Source: Acidovorax sp. Root219 (lineage in GTDB: Bacteria > Pseudomonadota > Gammaproteobacteria > Burkholderiales > Burkholderiaceae_C). From it: a stretch of DNA of 48,961 bases. A model generated the notes under the pieces. That model saw only the letters and a list, made by a program, of their open reading frames with translations. It did not search any database and was not told the DNA's origin. The DNA lies in contig NZ_LMIJ01000011.1 of the NCBI RefSeq assembly GCF_001428665.1, positions 250,455 to 299,415 on the forward strand, given 5' to 3'. A program made the position numbers and the translations under genes. Of this stretch, positions 36,584-46,456 are shown one piece after another (the stretch's first letter is position 1; every line of letters begins with the position of its first letter).

Positions 36584-37684
36584 TCAGGCCCCGGGTCCGG
36601 CCGGCCGGACCGGAACGACGGGCTCCACCCAGCGCAGGGCCAGGCAGAACGGCTGCGCGCAGGGGGATCGCCCCGCATAAGGGCAGCCAGACACCTCGCA
36701 CATCGGCCGGTCGCGCTCGCGGGCTTCCTCGGTGGGCAGGTGGCCGCTGGCCTGCAGCACGGCCATCTGCGTCCAGGGGTCCAGGCGCTGGGCCTGCGGC
36801 AGCAGCATTTCACGGCCGTAGACCGCGGCGGGCAACTGGGCCTGGAAGTCCAGCACCAGCAGCGCGCTGGTGCGCGCAGCGACCGCCTCCGGCCCCTGCA
36901 GCACCAGCGCAAACACCCCCGATTGCAAGGACTGCGCGTTACCGGAGAACGGTAACTGCAGCGGCGCCGGCGGGGGCGATGCCACGGCAGAGGGTGCCGA
37001 CTGCGATGCCATCCAGGGCACGGGCATGCGCAGGGTCAGTGCAAAGCCGCGCGGCCCTTCGGGAGTCTGCACCGTGCCCTGGCGCACCAGCCAGGTCTGC
37101 AGCGGCGGTTGCCCGGGTTCGGCGTCGCCTCTTTCGAGTGCATGGGCCAGGCCCACGGGCCAGGGCTGGGCGGCGACCACCCGCTGCGGCATGCCGCCGC
37201 CCCCGGTCAGTTGCGCCACCATGGCGCTCACCATGCGCAGCACGGGGGCGTCGAGGCCCTCGGCGGGCCAGGTGGCCGCAGCGAGCAGCGCCGTGCCGGT
37301 GGCCGGTACAGCCTGGGACGCCGCCAAGGGCGCCCCCGCAGGCGGCAGCATCGGCAGCGAGGTCCGCGCCGCCGCGCTGGCACCCGCGCCGCCGGCGGGC
37401 AGGGCCTGGCGCGGGTCAAACCCTGCGCCCAGCTGGCCGCGCGCCTGGGCCGAGATACTGGCCTTGTCGGCCGGGGCCGCTGCTGGTGCCGAAGGAGGAA
37501 CCGGCGTAGCGGAAGGCGACGGCACAGGGCTCCCTGCGGGGTCGGCCACCGGAACCGGCGCGCGCACCGCAGTCGGCTTGTCCAGCCCGAGCAGCGAAGA
37601 CTGCCGCTGCAGCGCGGCCTCTGCCAGGAACTGGGCCACGGGCGGCAAGGCGCCAGGGCGGGAGGAGTCGATGGGGGTGGCCAT
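36584..37684 (-). CDS. Pro/Ala-rich protein with weak resemblance to FliK-type hook-length control proteins
   Basis: 366 residues. The N-terminal ~130 residues are low-complexity Pro/Ala/Val. A more ordered C-terminal part (about 195-330) includes LPFSGNAQSLQSGVFALVLQ and LPAAVYGREMLLP, loosely like a FliK C-terminal domain. The final 40 residues hold four cysteines (C329, C334, C342, C347), which is unusual in FliK and could bind metal. No flagellar or secretion gene is nearby, so function is left open. It is divergent from the small membrane-protein gene. Confidence 0.65.
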   Translation of the reverse strand: MATPIDSSRPGALPPVAQFLAEAALQRQSSLLGLDKPTAVRAPVPVADPAGSPVPSPSATPVPPSAPAAAPADKASISAQARGQLGAGFDPRQALPAGGAGASAAARTSLPMLPPAGAPLAASQAVPATGTALLAAATWPAEGLDAPVLRMVSAMVAQLTGGGGMPQRVVAAQPWPVGLAHALERGDAEPGQPPLQTWLVRQGTVQTPEGPRGFALTLRMPVPWMASQSAPSAVASPPPAPLQLPFSGNAQSLQSGVFALVLQGPEAVAARTSALLVLDFQAQLPAAVYGREMLLPQAQRLDPWTQMAVLQASGHLPTEEARERDRPMCEVSGCPYAGRSPCAQPFCLALRWVEPVVPVRPAGPGA

Positions 37685-37793
37685 GCGTGACTGTGGGTAG
37701 ACGCCTGATTCTGGAGTGATTCAGTGCCGATGAACAGGGCGGCCGCACCCGGGGCCCCCTGCCTGCGTCAGAATTCGGCCAGCCCTCGCCACC

Positions 37794-38390
37794 ATGACCC
37801 TCCCACCCTCGCCTGCACCACCACCCCATGCCTGGGTCGCTCCGGCCGTGCTTGCCGCAGTGGCCGGCTTCCTGCTGCTGAGCGCCTGCCTGTTCGCGCC
37901 CAGTTGGGAGCGCGCCTTGCGCTCCGACGCCTCGCCGGCATCCTGGCTGTCAAGCGCCCTGCTGCTCACGCTGGGTGTCACCGCCCTGCGGCTGACCGCC
38001 GAACGCGCCCTGCCCCGGCCACTGGGGATCTGGCTGGTGCTGGCCTTTGGCGCGCTGGCGCTGGACGAGCAGTTCATGCTGCACGAACTGTGGAAATTCC
38101 GCTGCATCGAATGGACCACCGCCTGCCATTCGCATTGGGTGCGCGAGGCACCGATGCTGGCCGTGGGCCTGGTCGGTGCGGCCACCCTGGCCTGGCTGCA
38201 CCGGGCTCTCGTCCACCGCAGCACGCAGGCGCTGATGTGGGCCGGCCTGCTGATGGGCCTGTGGGCGATTGCGGTCGACCAGTGGCCCGGGGTGCCCCCG
38301 GAGCTGGCAACCTTCGAGGAGGTTTTCGAGGTCCTGGCCGAAACGCTGGTGCTGGCAGCACTGCTGCGCCAGCCGGCGCGCGCTGGCTGA
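37794..38390 (+). CDS. Polytopic membrane protein of unknown function
   Basis: 198 residues with five or six hydrophobic spans (about 14-34, 48-64, 72-88, 118-135, 146-160 and 175-192). Between spans there are conserved-looking polar groups, LDEQFMLHELWKFRC and ATFEEVFEVLAET, rich in Glu and His and possibly metal- or cofactor-binding within the membrane. No family is recognised. It converges with the SH3-domain gene, 24 bases between stops. The 109-base gap upstream is shared with the divergent FliK-like gene. Confidence 0.7.
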   Translation: MTLPPSPAPPPHAWVAPAVLAAVAGFLLLSACLFAPSWERALRSDASPASWLSSALLLTLGVTALRLTAERALPRPLGIWLVLAFGALALDEQFMLHELWKFRCIEWTTACHSHWVREAPMLAVGLVGAATLAWLHRALVHRSTQALMWAGLLMGLWAIAVDQWPGVPPELATFEEVFEVLAETLVLAALLRQPARAG

Positions 38391-38414
38391 CCCCGCCTGC
38401 TCAGCCCCGGCTGG

Positions 38415-39758
38415 TCAGGTGCATTCCTGGTCCACCCAGTGGCCGGCCCGGAACCACTGGCCGCCGACGTTGAGGTACCAGTGGTGCGTGAATACCGGCT
38501 GGCCCGACATCTCGCCCTTGGACGGAATCTCGATGCGCAGGATGTCGGCAATGCCGTCGCGGTCGAGGTCGATCTCGTAGGCCACCACGGCGGTCTGGAT
38601 GCGCACGGGCTGGGGCACCTCGGGAGGGCTGGCCGCAATGGTCCATTCCTTGGGGTGGCGCCGCGCCTGCACGGCTACCGCGCTGGCGGGCAGGGCTGTG
38701 GCGGTTACCAGGCGGGTGAGAACCTGGGCAGTGTCAGACAGGCGTGCATAGCCCTTCACGTTGACCAATTCGTCGCCACCGCCGGCGGGCGGGTCTTCGA
38801 ACCCGGGGCCGGTGTAGTGGCCCCCGCAATAGAAATCCCCGTTGTCGATCATCCAGGTGCGCTTGCGCAGGCCCTGCGCGCCCACCAAGCCCTGGTGCGT
38901 GATCGCGTAGATCATGAGCGGAGGATCGAAGACAAGATAGGCCGCGCCCACGTCCCAGAAACCCGTGACGAATTCGATCTCCGGGCCGTTGTGGCGGTTG
39001 TGGCCGCCCATGGGCACATCCGTGGGGACAACTGCAAGGCGGCTGCCCGCCACCGCCGCCAGACCATCGGCCTCGGTGTCGTGCAGCAGCGCCACCTCGC
39101 CATGGCGCTTGAAACGCGAGGGCGCGATGGGCTTGAGCGCCAGGCGTACCCCCGGGATGCTGATATCGGCCACCGGGTCCACCGGCTTGCCGCGCGCGAT
39201 CTCGTTCGTTGGGTCGAGCAGTACGCCGGCGCGCAGCAGCCGCTTGGCGGCCTCGAACTCGGGCCGGGCCGGATAGCGCACCTCGGCCCCCAACGCATGG
39301 GTCTTGATCAGTGCCGGCATCTGCAACGCGGCGGGGCGGGGCAAGGCATTGCCATAGGCGCGCAGCCGCTTGGGCGACGGCGCCACCCAGAAGGCGCGTG
39401 CCGGGTCTTTCGCTGCCTGCACCAGCGCCAGGGGTGCCGGCGCGAGCAGGTTGCAGGCCACGTGCGCCTGCAGCGGCAGGGGGGAAGCCAGTGCGCCCTT
39501 GCCGCCGGCATTCAGGCGCGGATCGCCGCGGTAGGACACCTCGCACCAGCCATCGCGCTCGGCCAACTGCTGCAGCACGGTGTTGGCGGGCACCTGGGCC
39601 AGCACGCGCGCATCGGCGCGCGGGGCCTCGCGCAGGTTGACCCACGAGCCTTGCACGTGGCGCACCTCGGGTGCCGTCTGCTGCGCCGCCGCGCCGTGCA
39701 CCCACAGGGCCGACCCGGCGAGCCCTACGGCCACAGAGCAGACAGAGCGCAGTCGCAT
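38415..39758 (-). CDS. Secreted SH3b-domain protein with a possible calcium-binding motif
   Basis: 447 residues. The signal peptide ends at about residue 26 (GAAAQ). Residues ~30-90 are a bacterial SH3 domain (VQGSWVNLREAPRADARVLAQV), a cell-wall-binding type. The middle part is of no recognised family but has many His/Asn/Gly (MGGHNRHNGPE). Near the C-terminus D397, D399, D401 and D405 in YEIDLDRDGIADI match a DxDxDG calcium loop as in FG-GAP/EF-hand-like repeats. It is probably periplasmic. Its start is two bases from the stop of trhP on the same strand, so it may be in an operon with trhP and ttcA. Confidence 0.78.
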   Translation of the reverse strand: MRLRSVCSVAVGLAGSALWVHGAAAQQTAPEVRHVQGSWVNLREAPRADARVLAQVPANTVLQQLAERDGWCEVSYRGDPRLNAGGKGALASPLPLQAHVACNLLAPAPLALVQAAKDPARAFWVAPSPKRLRAYGNALPRPAALQMPALIKTHALGAEVRYPARPEFEAAKRLLRAGVLLDPTNEIARGKPVDPVADISIPGVRLALKPIAPSRFKRHGEVALLHDTEADGLAAVAGSRLAVVPTDVPMGGHNRHNGPEIEFVTGFWDVGAAYLVFDPPLMIYAITHQGLVGAQGLRKRTWMIDNGDFYCGGHYTGPGFEDPPAGGGDELVNVKGYARLSDTAQVLTRLVTATALPASAVAVQARRHPKEWTIAASPPEVPQPVRIQTAVVAYEIDLDRDGIADILRIEIPSKGEMSGQPVFTHHWYLNVGGQWFRAGHWVDQECT

Positions 39759-39760
39759 GC

Positions 39761-41185
39761 TCAGGCCACCAGTTCGGGCGCGGAGGCCGGCTGCTCCACC
39801 ACCCGCGCCAGCAGGGCGCCCGCATAGCGCGCGGGCAGCGGAATCCACACACGCACCGGATTGCCCTGGGCCACGGCCACGGGCTGGCCGTGCATGTCGT
39901 GCATGCGCTCGAGCCGCAACTGCACATTGCCGCTCGGGTGCACCACCTCCAGCAGGTCGCCCACGGCGAAGTGGTTCTTGGTCTCCACCTGCACCCAGTC
40001 GCCGACGAGGCCCACGGCGTCCTGGCCGTCGGCGCCCAGCACTTCGCCTGCGAACTGGCTGCGCTGCGTGGCCGAATGGCCGCTGAGGTAATTCTGGTAA
40101 TCCTGGCTGGGGCGGCGCTCGAGCAGGCCGCCGGTGTAGCCGCGGTTCGAGAGGCCTTCGAGCTCGACCAGCAGTTCGGGGTTGAAGGGCCGGCCGGCCA
40201 CGGCGTCGTCGATGGCGCGGCGGTACACCTGCGCGGTGCGCGCCACGTAGTACAGGCTCTTGGTGCGGCCTTCGATCTTGAGCGAATTCACGCCGATCTG
40301 CGCCAGGCGCGCCACATGCTCCACGGCGCGCAGGTCCTTGCTGTTGAGGATGTAGGTACCGTGCTCATCTTCCATGATGGGCATGAGCTGGCCGGGCCGG
40401 CCCAGGTCTTCGAGCAGATAGACCTGGTCGGCCGCCGGGTGGCGTGCGCCGTCGCCACAGGTAGAGAACGACTGCTCGGCCTCCTGCTGGGCGGTGGCGA
40501 AGTCGAAGCCGGCCTCCATCTTCTGCGCCACGGCTTCGCCCGTGGTCGGGTCCACATCGGCGCCATGCGTGGCATAGCCCCAGCGGCAGGCGTTGGTGCA
40601 GGTGCCCTGGTTCGGGTCGCGGCGGTTGAAGTAGCCGCTGAGCAGGCAGCGGCCCGAATAGGCGATGCACAGCGCGCCGTGCACGAAGACCTCGATCTCC
40701 ATGTCGGGGCATTCCTGGCGGATCTGCGCGATCTCGTCCAGGCTCAGCTCGCGCGAGAGGATGACGCGCTCCACACCCATCTTCTGCCAGAACTTCACGG
40801 CCGCCCAGTTGGTGGTGTTGGCCTGCACCGAGAGGTGCACGGGCACCTCGGGCCACTTCTCCTTGACCATCATGATCAGGCCGGCGTCGGCCATGATCAG
40901 GGCGTCGGGCTTCATGTCGATCACGGGCTCGATGTCGCGCAGGTAGGTGCGGATTTTGTCGTTGTGCGCGATCAGGTTGCTGGTCACGAAGAACTTCTTG
41001 CCGCGCGCATGCGCCTCGGCGATGCCCTGGCGGATCTGCTCCAGGCGGAACTCGTTGTTGCGCGCGCGCAGCGAGTAGCGCGGCTGGCCCGCGTACACGG
41101 CATCGGCACCGAAATCGTAGGCTGCGCGCATCTTGTCGAGCGAGCCGGCGGGCAGCAGCAGTTCAGGGGCTTTGAGGGCGGTCAT
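39761..41185 (-). CDS. trhP: U32-family tRNA hydroxylation protein TrhP (YegQ)
   Basis: 474 residues, close to E. coli YegQ/TrhP (453). It is needed for prephenate-dependent hydroxylation of U34 in tRNAs (ho5U, precursor of cmo5U). The peptidase U32 signature is present: EVFVHGALCIAYSGRCLLS with C173 and C180, followed by C196 and C200, likely cluster ligands. PAGSLDKMRAAYDFGADAVYAG is the typical N-terminus. In this species it has a slightly extended C-terminus. It sits 31 bases after ttcA, another tRNA-modifying gene, so the two probably act in one transcript. Confidence 0.92.
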   Translation of the reverse strand: MTALKAPELLLPAGSLDKMRAAYDFGADAVYAGQPRYSLRARNNEFRLEQIRQGIAEAHARGKKFFVTSNLIAHNDKIRTYLRDIEPVIDMKPDALIMADAGLIMMVKEKWPEVPVHLSVQANTTNWAAVKFWQKMGVERVILSRELSLDEIAQIRQECPDMEIEVFVHGALCIAYSGRCLLSGYFNRRDPNQGTCTNACRWGYATHGADVDPTTGEAVAQKMEAGFDFATAQQEAEQSFSTCGDGARHPAADQVYLLEDLGRPGQLMPIMEDEHGTYILNSKDLRAVEHVARLAQIGVNSLKIEGRTKSLYYVARTAQVYRRAIDDAVAGRPFNPELLVELEGLSNRGYTGGLLERRPSQDYQNYLSGHSATQRSQFAGEVLGADGQDAVGLVGDWVQVETKNHFAVGDLLEVVHPSGNVQLRLERMHDMHGQPVAVAQGNPVRVWIPLPARYAGALLARVVEQPASAPELVA

Positions 41186-41216
41186 CGGGGGGCCATCCAA
41201 TCGGGTTGTGTGGGGT

Positions 41217-42140
41217 TCAGCGCGGCACCGGCATGGCGATGGCCTGCGGGAATTGCTCGCCATCGAAGGCCTTGTCGCCATCGGCATCGGCCACGCCGTT
41301 GGCCACCAGGCCCTGGAAGTCGAAGTGGCGCGGGTCCATGAAGTGCGAGGGCACCAGGTTGCGCAGCGCCACGGCCATGTTCTCGATGCGGCCGGGGTAC
41401 AGCTGCTGCCAGTCGCGCAGCATCTGCCCGATCTGCTTGCGCTGCAGGTTCTCCTGGCTGCCGCACAGGGTACAGGGGATGATGGGAAATTCGCGCAGCT
41501 CGGCCCAGCGCGTGAGATCGGCTTCGGCCACATAGGCCAGCGGGCGAATAATGACGTGATCGCCCCGGTCGCTCTGCACCTTGGGCGGCATGCCCTTGAG
41601 CTTGCCGCCGAAGAACATGTTCAGAAAGAAGGTCTGCAGCATGTCGTCGCGGTGGTGGCCCAGCGCGATCTTGGTGCAGCCCAGCTCGTCGGCCACGCGG
41701 TAGAGGATGCCCCGGCGCAGGCGGCTGCACAGGCTGCACATCGTTTTGCCCTCGGGCACATGCTGCTTGACCACGCTGTAGGTGTCGCGCGTCTCGATGT
41801 GGAAGGGCACGCCCAGCTCCGCGAGGTACCCGGGCAGCACCTGGGCCGGAAAGCCCGGCTGCTTCTGGTCGAGGTTGACGGCGACGAGCTCGAAGCGGTG
41901 GCCGTTGCGCTGCTGCAGCATGCGCAGCACGTCGAGCATGCCGTAGCTGTCCTTGCCGCCCGAGACGCAGACCATGACCTTGTCGCCATCGGCGATCAGG
42001 CCAAAGTCGGTGATCGCCTGGCTTACCTGGCGCACCAGGCGTTTTTCGAGCTTGATGGCCTCGCGGTCGGCGCCGCTGGGGCTCCCCGCATGGGCAGTTA
42101 TTTCGGCGTCGGAGGGCAAGGCGGGGGAGTCGGTCAGCAT
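41217..42140 (-). CDS. ttcA: tRNA 2-thiocytidine(32) synthetase
   Basis: 307 residues. The PP-loop is S60-GGKDS and the Fe-S-binding CxxC pairs are C135/C138 (TMCSLC) and C223/C226 (PCTLC), as in TtcA, with the GHHRDD motif around 161-166. It uses ATP and a [4Fe-4S] cluster to thiolate C32 of tRNAs. The start at 42140 is the usual MLTDS-type; longer readings run through an unlikely Cys/Arg-rich leader. metH1 ends 138 bases upstream. Confidence 0.96.
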   Translation of the reverse strand: MLTDSPALPSDAEITAHAGSPSGADREAIKLEKRLVRQVSQAITDFGLIADGDKVMVCVSGGKDSYGMLDVLRMLQQRNGHRFELVAVNLDQKQPGFPAQVLPGYLAELGVPFHIETRDTYSVVKQHVPEGKTMCSLCSRLRRGILYRVADELGCTKIALGHHRDDMLQTFFLNMFFGGKLKGMPPKVQSDRGDHVIIRPLAYVAEADLTRWAELREFPIIPCTLCGSQENLQRKQIGQMLRDWQQLYPGRIENMAVALRNLVPSHFMDPRHFDFQGLVANGVADADGDKAFDGEQFPQAIAMPVPR

Positions 42141-42278
42141 GGGGCAGGCAAGAAAGCACGGCCGCGGCCAGAACACTTGGCTGCGATCCAAAATGCCACG
42201 TTGGCATGGCGCAGGGCAACGGAAGACCCGTCGCCCCTGCCCGATTTTCGTACAGATCGGGCGCAAAGGCCCCGGTTT

Positions 42279-43343
42279 TCAGGCCTCGGCGGCGTAGAAC
42301 ATGCGGCGCGCCGGTACCGTCTCCACAGCGCGCGCAATCGCGCCGATGTGGTCGGGCGTGGTGCCACAGCATCCACCGACGATGTTCACCAGCCCCTCGG
42401 CCGCGAACTCGTGCACCAACCGGCTCGTAACTTCGGGCGTCTCGTCGAAGCCGGTGTCGCTCATGGGGTTGGGCAGGCCGGCGTTCGGGTAGCAGCTGAT
42501 GAAGGTATCGCCCGCCACGCGGTTCAGTTCCTGGATGTAGGGGCGCATCAGCGTGGCGCCCAGGGCGCAGTTCAGGCCGATGGCCAGCGGGCGCGCGTGG
42601 CGCACGCTGTTCCAGAAGGCCGTCACGGTCTGGCCCGAGAGGATGCGTCCCGAGGCATCGGTGACGGTGCCGCTGATGATCAGCGGCAGGCGCTGGCCGC
42701 TGTTTTCGAAGTACTCGTCGATGGCAAACAGAGCGGCCTTGGCGTTCAGGGTGTCGAAGATGGTCTCGACCAGCAGCACGTCGGAGCCGCCCTCGACCAG
42801 CGCCTCGGTCTGCTCGTAGTAGGCGGCGCGCAGCTGCTCGAAGTCGACGTTGCGCGCGCCGGGGTCGTTCACGTCGGGGCTGATGGAGGCCGTCTTGGGC
42901 GTGGGGCCCAGGGCGCCGGCCACGAAGCGCGGCTTGTCGGGCGTGCTGTACTTGTCGCAGGCGGCGCGGGCCAGCTGCGCCGACTTGAGGTTCATCTCGC
43001 GCGCCAGGTCGGCCATCTTGTAGTCCTCTTGCGCGATGGTGGTCGCGCCGAAGGTGTTGGTCTCGATCAGGTCGGCACCGGCGGCCAGGTAGCGCTCGTG
43101 GATGTCGCTGATCACATCGGGCCGCGTGAGGCTCAAGAGCTCGTTGTTGCCCTTGACGTCGCGCGGAAAGTCCTTGAACCGGTCGCCCGCACCGCCGGGG
43201 CCGGTGTAGCCCTCGCCCCGGTACTGCGCCTCGCCCAGCTTGAAGCGCTGGATCATGGTGCCCATGGCGCCATCGAGGATGGCGATGCGTTGGGCGAGGA
43301 TGTCGGGCAGCTGCTGGGCGCGGGTGTAGTGGAGGGCTTGCAT
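42279..43343 (-). CDS. metH: Methionine synthase homocysteine-binding subunit (MetH1)
   Basis: 354 residues. It corresponds to the N-terminal module of Met[28 protein letters not shown]-like NLKSAQLA, and the zinc-binding cysteines in LNCALG and [11 protein letters not shown] (C325, C326). It activates homocysteine as a zinc thiolate and takes the methyl group from the cobalamin in MetH2 (7566-10304), 32 kb away. The two must act as a complex. Unlike metH2 it shows no SAH riboswitch in its 157-base leader, which it shares with the divergent recQ. GGGGG directly precedes the ATG. Confidence 0.95.
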   Translation of the reverse strand: MQALHYTRAQQLPDILAQRIAILDGAMGTMIQRFKLGEAQYRGEGYTGPGGAGDRFKDFPRDVKGNNELLSLTRPDVISDIHERYLAAGADLIETNTFGATTIAQEDYKMADLAREMNLKSAQLARAACDKYSTPDKPRFVAGALGPTPKTASISPDVNDPGARNVDFEQLRAAYYEQTEALVEGGSDVLLVETIFDTLNAKAALFAIDEYFENSGQRLPLIISGTVTDASGRILSGQTVTAFWNSVRHARPLAIGLNCALGATLMRPYIQELNRVAGDTFISCYPNAGLPNPMSDTGFDETPEVTSRLVHEFAAEGLVNIVGGCCGTTPDHIGAIARAVETVPARRMFYAAEA

Positions 43344-43500
43344 CCCCCTATTGTAGAAAGTGCGGCCGCGCCCCGCATGCAGCGCACAATATGCGCCTGC
43401 CGCGCAACAGGCCAAATGGCATCTGCCAGGCCCCATTGATACAACTGGCTGCCATCGCTTGCTGAAAAAGCGCCAACGGCCCTTAAACCCGAGTATTCGT

Positions 43501-45384
43501 TTGTCTTCTCGTCCTTTGTCATCCGCCCCGTCACCCGCCCACACCGTCCTGCACGACGTCTTTGGCTACGAGCAGTTCCGGGGCCCCCAGCAGGACATCG
43601 TCGAGCACGTGATCGGCGGCAGCGATGCGCTGGTGCTGATGCCCACGGGCGGCGGCAAGTCGCTGTGCTACCAGGTGCCGGCCATCGTGCGCCAGCAGCA
43701 GGGGCGCGGGGTGACCATCGTCATCTCGCCGCTGATCGCGCTGATGCACGACCAGGTGGGCGCCCTGCACGAGGCGGGGGTGGATGCGGCCTTCCTGAAC
43801 TCCACGCTGAGCTTCGACGAGGCGCAGGACGTGGAATTTCGCCTGCAGACCGGGGCCATCACGCTGCTCTACGCGGCACCCGAGCGGCTGAACACGCCGC
43901 GCTTCCTGGGCCTGCTCGACAGCCTTTACAACGAGGGGCACCTGTCGCTCTTCGCCATCGACGAGGCGCATTGCGTGAGCCAGTGGGGCCACGACTTCCG
44001 CCCCGAGTACCGCGCCCTCACGGTGCTGCACGAGCGCTATGCCGGCGTGCCGCGCATCGCGCTCACCGCCACGGCCGACGACCTCACGCGCGCCGACATC
44101 ATCGAGCGCCTGCAGCTCGAGGACGCGCGGCTGTTCATCAGCAGCTTTGACCGGCCCAACATCCGCTACCGCATCGAGGAAAAGAAGGACGCCACCACAC
44201 AGCTGCTGCGCTTCATCGAGCGCGAGCACGCGGGCGAAGCCGGCGTGGTGTACTGCCAGTCGCGCAAGCGCGTGGAAGAACTCGCCTCGACCCTGAGCGA
44301 CGCGGGCCTCACCGCCCTGCCCTACCACGCAGGCCTGGACACCAAGGTGCGCCAGAGGAACCAGGACCGCTTCCTGCGCGAGGAAGGCATCGTGATGGTG
44401 GCCACCATCGCCTTCGGCATGGGGATCGACAAGCCCGACGTGCGCTTCGTGGCGCACGTGGACATGCCCAAGAATATCGAGGGCTACTACCAGGAGACCG
44501 GCCGCGCGGGCCGCGACGGCCTGAACGCCGATGCCTGGATGGCCTATGGCCTGAACGATGTGGTCAACCAGCGCCGCATGATCGACGAGAGCCCTGCGGG
44601 CGAGGAGTTCAAGCAGGCGCTGCGCGGCAAGCTCGACGCGCTGCTGGCCCTGGCCGAGGCCACCGATTGCCGGCGTGTTCGGCTACTGGCCTATTTCGGC
44701 GAAGCGTCCACCCCCTGCGGCAACTGCGACAACTGCCTCACGCCCCCCGCCATCTGGGATGCGACCGACGCGGCGCGCAAGCTGCTGTCCACCATCTACC
44801 GGGTGCAGCAGGTCAGCCGCATCGGCTTTGGTGCCGGCCACATCATGGACATCCTGCGCGGCAAGCAGACCGAGAAGGTGCTGCAGTTCGGGCACGAGAA
44901 GATCTCCACCTTCGGCATCGGCGCCGACCTGTCAGAGCCCCAGCTGCGCGGCGTGCTGCGCCAGTTGATCGCCACCGGCGCCCTGGGCCTGCAGAAGGTG
45001 ATGCTGGACAGCGGCCACAGCTTCGACACCCTGTGCCTCACCGAAGGCTCGCGCGCCGTGCTCAAGGGTGAGGTGCCGGTACAACTGCGCGAGTCGGTGT
45101 CGGCCGCGCCAGCCAAGCGCACCCGCAAGGGCAGCGCGCCACCGGCCGCCGCCGCCAACCTGGGGCCCGATGCGCAAGTGCGCTTCATCAACCTCAAGGC
45201 CTGGCGCGCCGAGGTGGCCAAGGAGCACAACCTGCCGGCCTACGTGATCTTCCACGACGCCACCCTGGCGGCCATCGCCGAGCGCAACCCTGCCACCCTG
45301 GAAGACCTGCAGGGCATCAGCGGCATGGGTGCCAAGAAGCTCGAAGCCTACGGCAGCGAGGTGCTGCGCGTCTGCGCGCAGTAG
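43501..45384 (+). CDS. recQ: ATP-dependent DNA helicase RecQ
   Basis: About 627 residues if the TTG at 43501 is used; the exact start is uncertain since the frame stays open upstream and no ATG fits the family N-terminus. Helicase motifs are all present: [12 protein letters not shown] (I), [18 protein letters not shown] (II), ALTATA (III), [14 protein letters not shown] (V) and [10 protein letters not shown] (VI). The zinc site CRRVR...CGNCDNC, the winged helix and a C-terminal HRDC domain follow. It unwinds 3'-5' in recombination and repair. Confidence 0.95.
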   Translation: MSSRPLSSAPSPAHTVLHDVFGYEQFRGPQQDIVEHVIGGSDALVLMPTGGGKSLCYQVPAIVRQQQGRGVTIVISPLIALMHDQVGALHEAGVDAAFLNSTLSFDEAQDVEFRLQTGAITLLYAAPERLNTPRFLGLLDSLYNEGHLSLFAIDEAHCVSQWGHDFRPEYRALTVLHERYAGVPRIALTATADDLTRADIIERLQLEDARLFISSFDRPNIRYRIEEKKDATTQLLRFIEREHAGEAGVVYCQSRKRVEELASTLSDAGLTALPYHAGLDTKVRQRNQDRFLREEGIVMVATIAFGMGIDKPDVRFVAHVDMPKNIEGYYQETGRAGRDGLNADAWMAYGLNDVVNQRRMIDESPAGEEFKQALRGKLDALLALAEATDCRRVRLLAYFGEASTPCGNCDNCLTPPAIWDATDAARKLLSTIYRVQQVSRIGFGAGHIMDILRGKQTEKVLQFGHEKISTFGIGADLSEPQLRGVLRQLIATGALGLQKVMLDSGHSFDTLCLTEGSRAVLKGEVPVQLRESVSAAPAKRTRKGSAPPAAAANLGPDAQVRFINLKAWRAEVAKEHNLPAYVIFHDATLAAIAERNPATLEDLQGISGMGAKKLEAYGSEVLRVCAQ

Positions 45385-45388
45385 GGCT

Positions 45389-46456
45389 TCAGCGGCCGGG
45401 CTTCTTGCCCGGAAAGAAGGTCTGCGTGAGGGCCCGGCCGATCTGCTCGAAGGCCCTGCCGGCCTCGCCATGCTCGTCCAGGTCCTCGGCGCAGGTGGCC
45501 ACCACGATGGCGGCGCGGCCGCCGTCCTGCGGGTTGACCACGCCCATGTGGCAGGCGCGGTGCAGCTGGGTGCCCGTCTTGTGGATGAAGCGCTCGCTGC
45601 GCGGCAGGCCGGCTTCGAGCCGGTAGGCGTCGTAGGTGGCGTACTTCAGGTCGGTGAACAGGCGCTGCTGGTGCGCGGGCGAGAGCAGCTTGCCGGTGAC
45701 CAGCTTTTCCAGCATGCCGCCGTAGGATGTAAGCGGTGCCGAATTGAGTCCGCGCGCGTAGTAGCGCTGGTAGGCCTCGTCCATGGTCTTCACGCGCAAG
45801 TCGGTCGTGGCCACGTCGATGGTGCGCGCCAGCGCATCCACGCGCTTCGGCCCCATCGGTGCGGAAGCCAGCCGCACCAGGTCCATGTTGGCCATCTTGC
45901 GCGCACCGGGGTGCAACTCGGCATACACGTCGTAGCGCACCTGCGTGAAATCGGTGATGCGCTCGACCCCCTTGGCACCGAGCAGGTCGCGCGCGCGGCG
46001 GTTGAGCGTGTCGTCGCCGATGGTGCGGATCAGCATGTTGGCGGCGGTGTTGTCACTCTCCATCAGCATGCGCTTGAGCAATGCGTCCAAGCGGTAGCGG
46101 GTGCCGGCCTTGTTCCAGACCACGTTGCCCGAGCCGTCAACCTTGTCCGTGTCTTGCAACGTCACCTGCTCGGTAAGGCTGTGTTTTCCCTGCTCGACCT
46201 CCTGCAGCAGGGCAATGGCCACCGGCAGCTTGGCCGAGGAGCCCAGGTACCAGGGCCGGTCAGCCTGGTAAGACAGCACCTCGCCAGTGTCCAGCCGCTT
46301 GACGTAGACCCCGAGCTGCCCGGGAGTGGCCTGGTCGATCTTCTCGATCTGCTGGCGCAGCGCGTCGCTCCACGCGGCGCCATGCGCCGTCAGGCTAGCG
46401 CTCGCCAGGATCAGCGCGGTGCACCACGCGCGCAACGGGAGGGCACTCTGGGTCAT
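45389..46456 (-). CDS. Class A beta-lactamase-like serine hydrolase, copy 1
   Basis: 355 residues, longer than class A enzymes (~290). A signal peptide ends around residue 26, so it is periplasmic. Motifs are complete: S73-S-A-K76, S134-D135-N136 and K293-T294-G295. A Glu (E180 in VYAELHP) stands where an omega-loop acid could be, followed by a longer segment than usual before the KTG motif. It belongs to the extended Beta-lactamase2 family, whose activity on beta-lactams is often weak. It converges with recQ (four bases apart) and overlaps its paralogue at 46395-47570 by 62 bases. Confidence 0.88.
   Translation of the reverse strand: MTQSALPLRAWCTALILASASLTAHGAAWSDALRQQIEKIDQATPGQLGVYVKRLDTGEVLSYQADRPWYLGSSAKLPVAIALLQEVEQGKHSLTEQVTLQDTDKVDGSGNVVWNKAGTRYRLDALLKRMLMESDNTAANMLIRTIGDDTLNRRARDLLGAKGVERITDFTQVRYDVYAELHPGARKMANMDLVRLASAPMGPKRVDALARTIDVATTDLRVKTMDEAYQRYYARGLNSAPLTSYGGMLEKLVTGKLLSPAHQQRLFTDLKYATYDAYRLEAGLPRSERFIHKTGTQLHRACHMGVVNPQDGGRAAIVVATCAEDLDEHGEAGRAFEQIGRALTQTFFPGKKPGR

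Noticed and set aside
43344..43500. A second SAH riboswitch in front of metH1
   Set aside because: The conserved GAGGAGCG and CAGGCTCGG blocks and their pairing are not present.
46395..46456. A frameshift joining the two beta-lactamase-like genes
   Set aside because: Each has its own signal peptide and full motif set, so they are two genes; the overlap is better explained as a lost stop.
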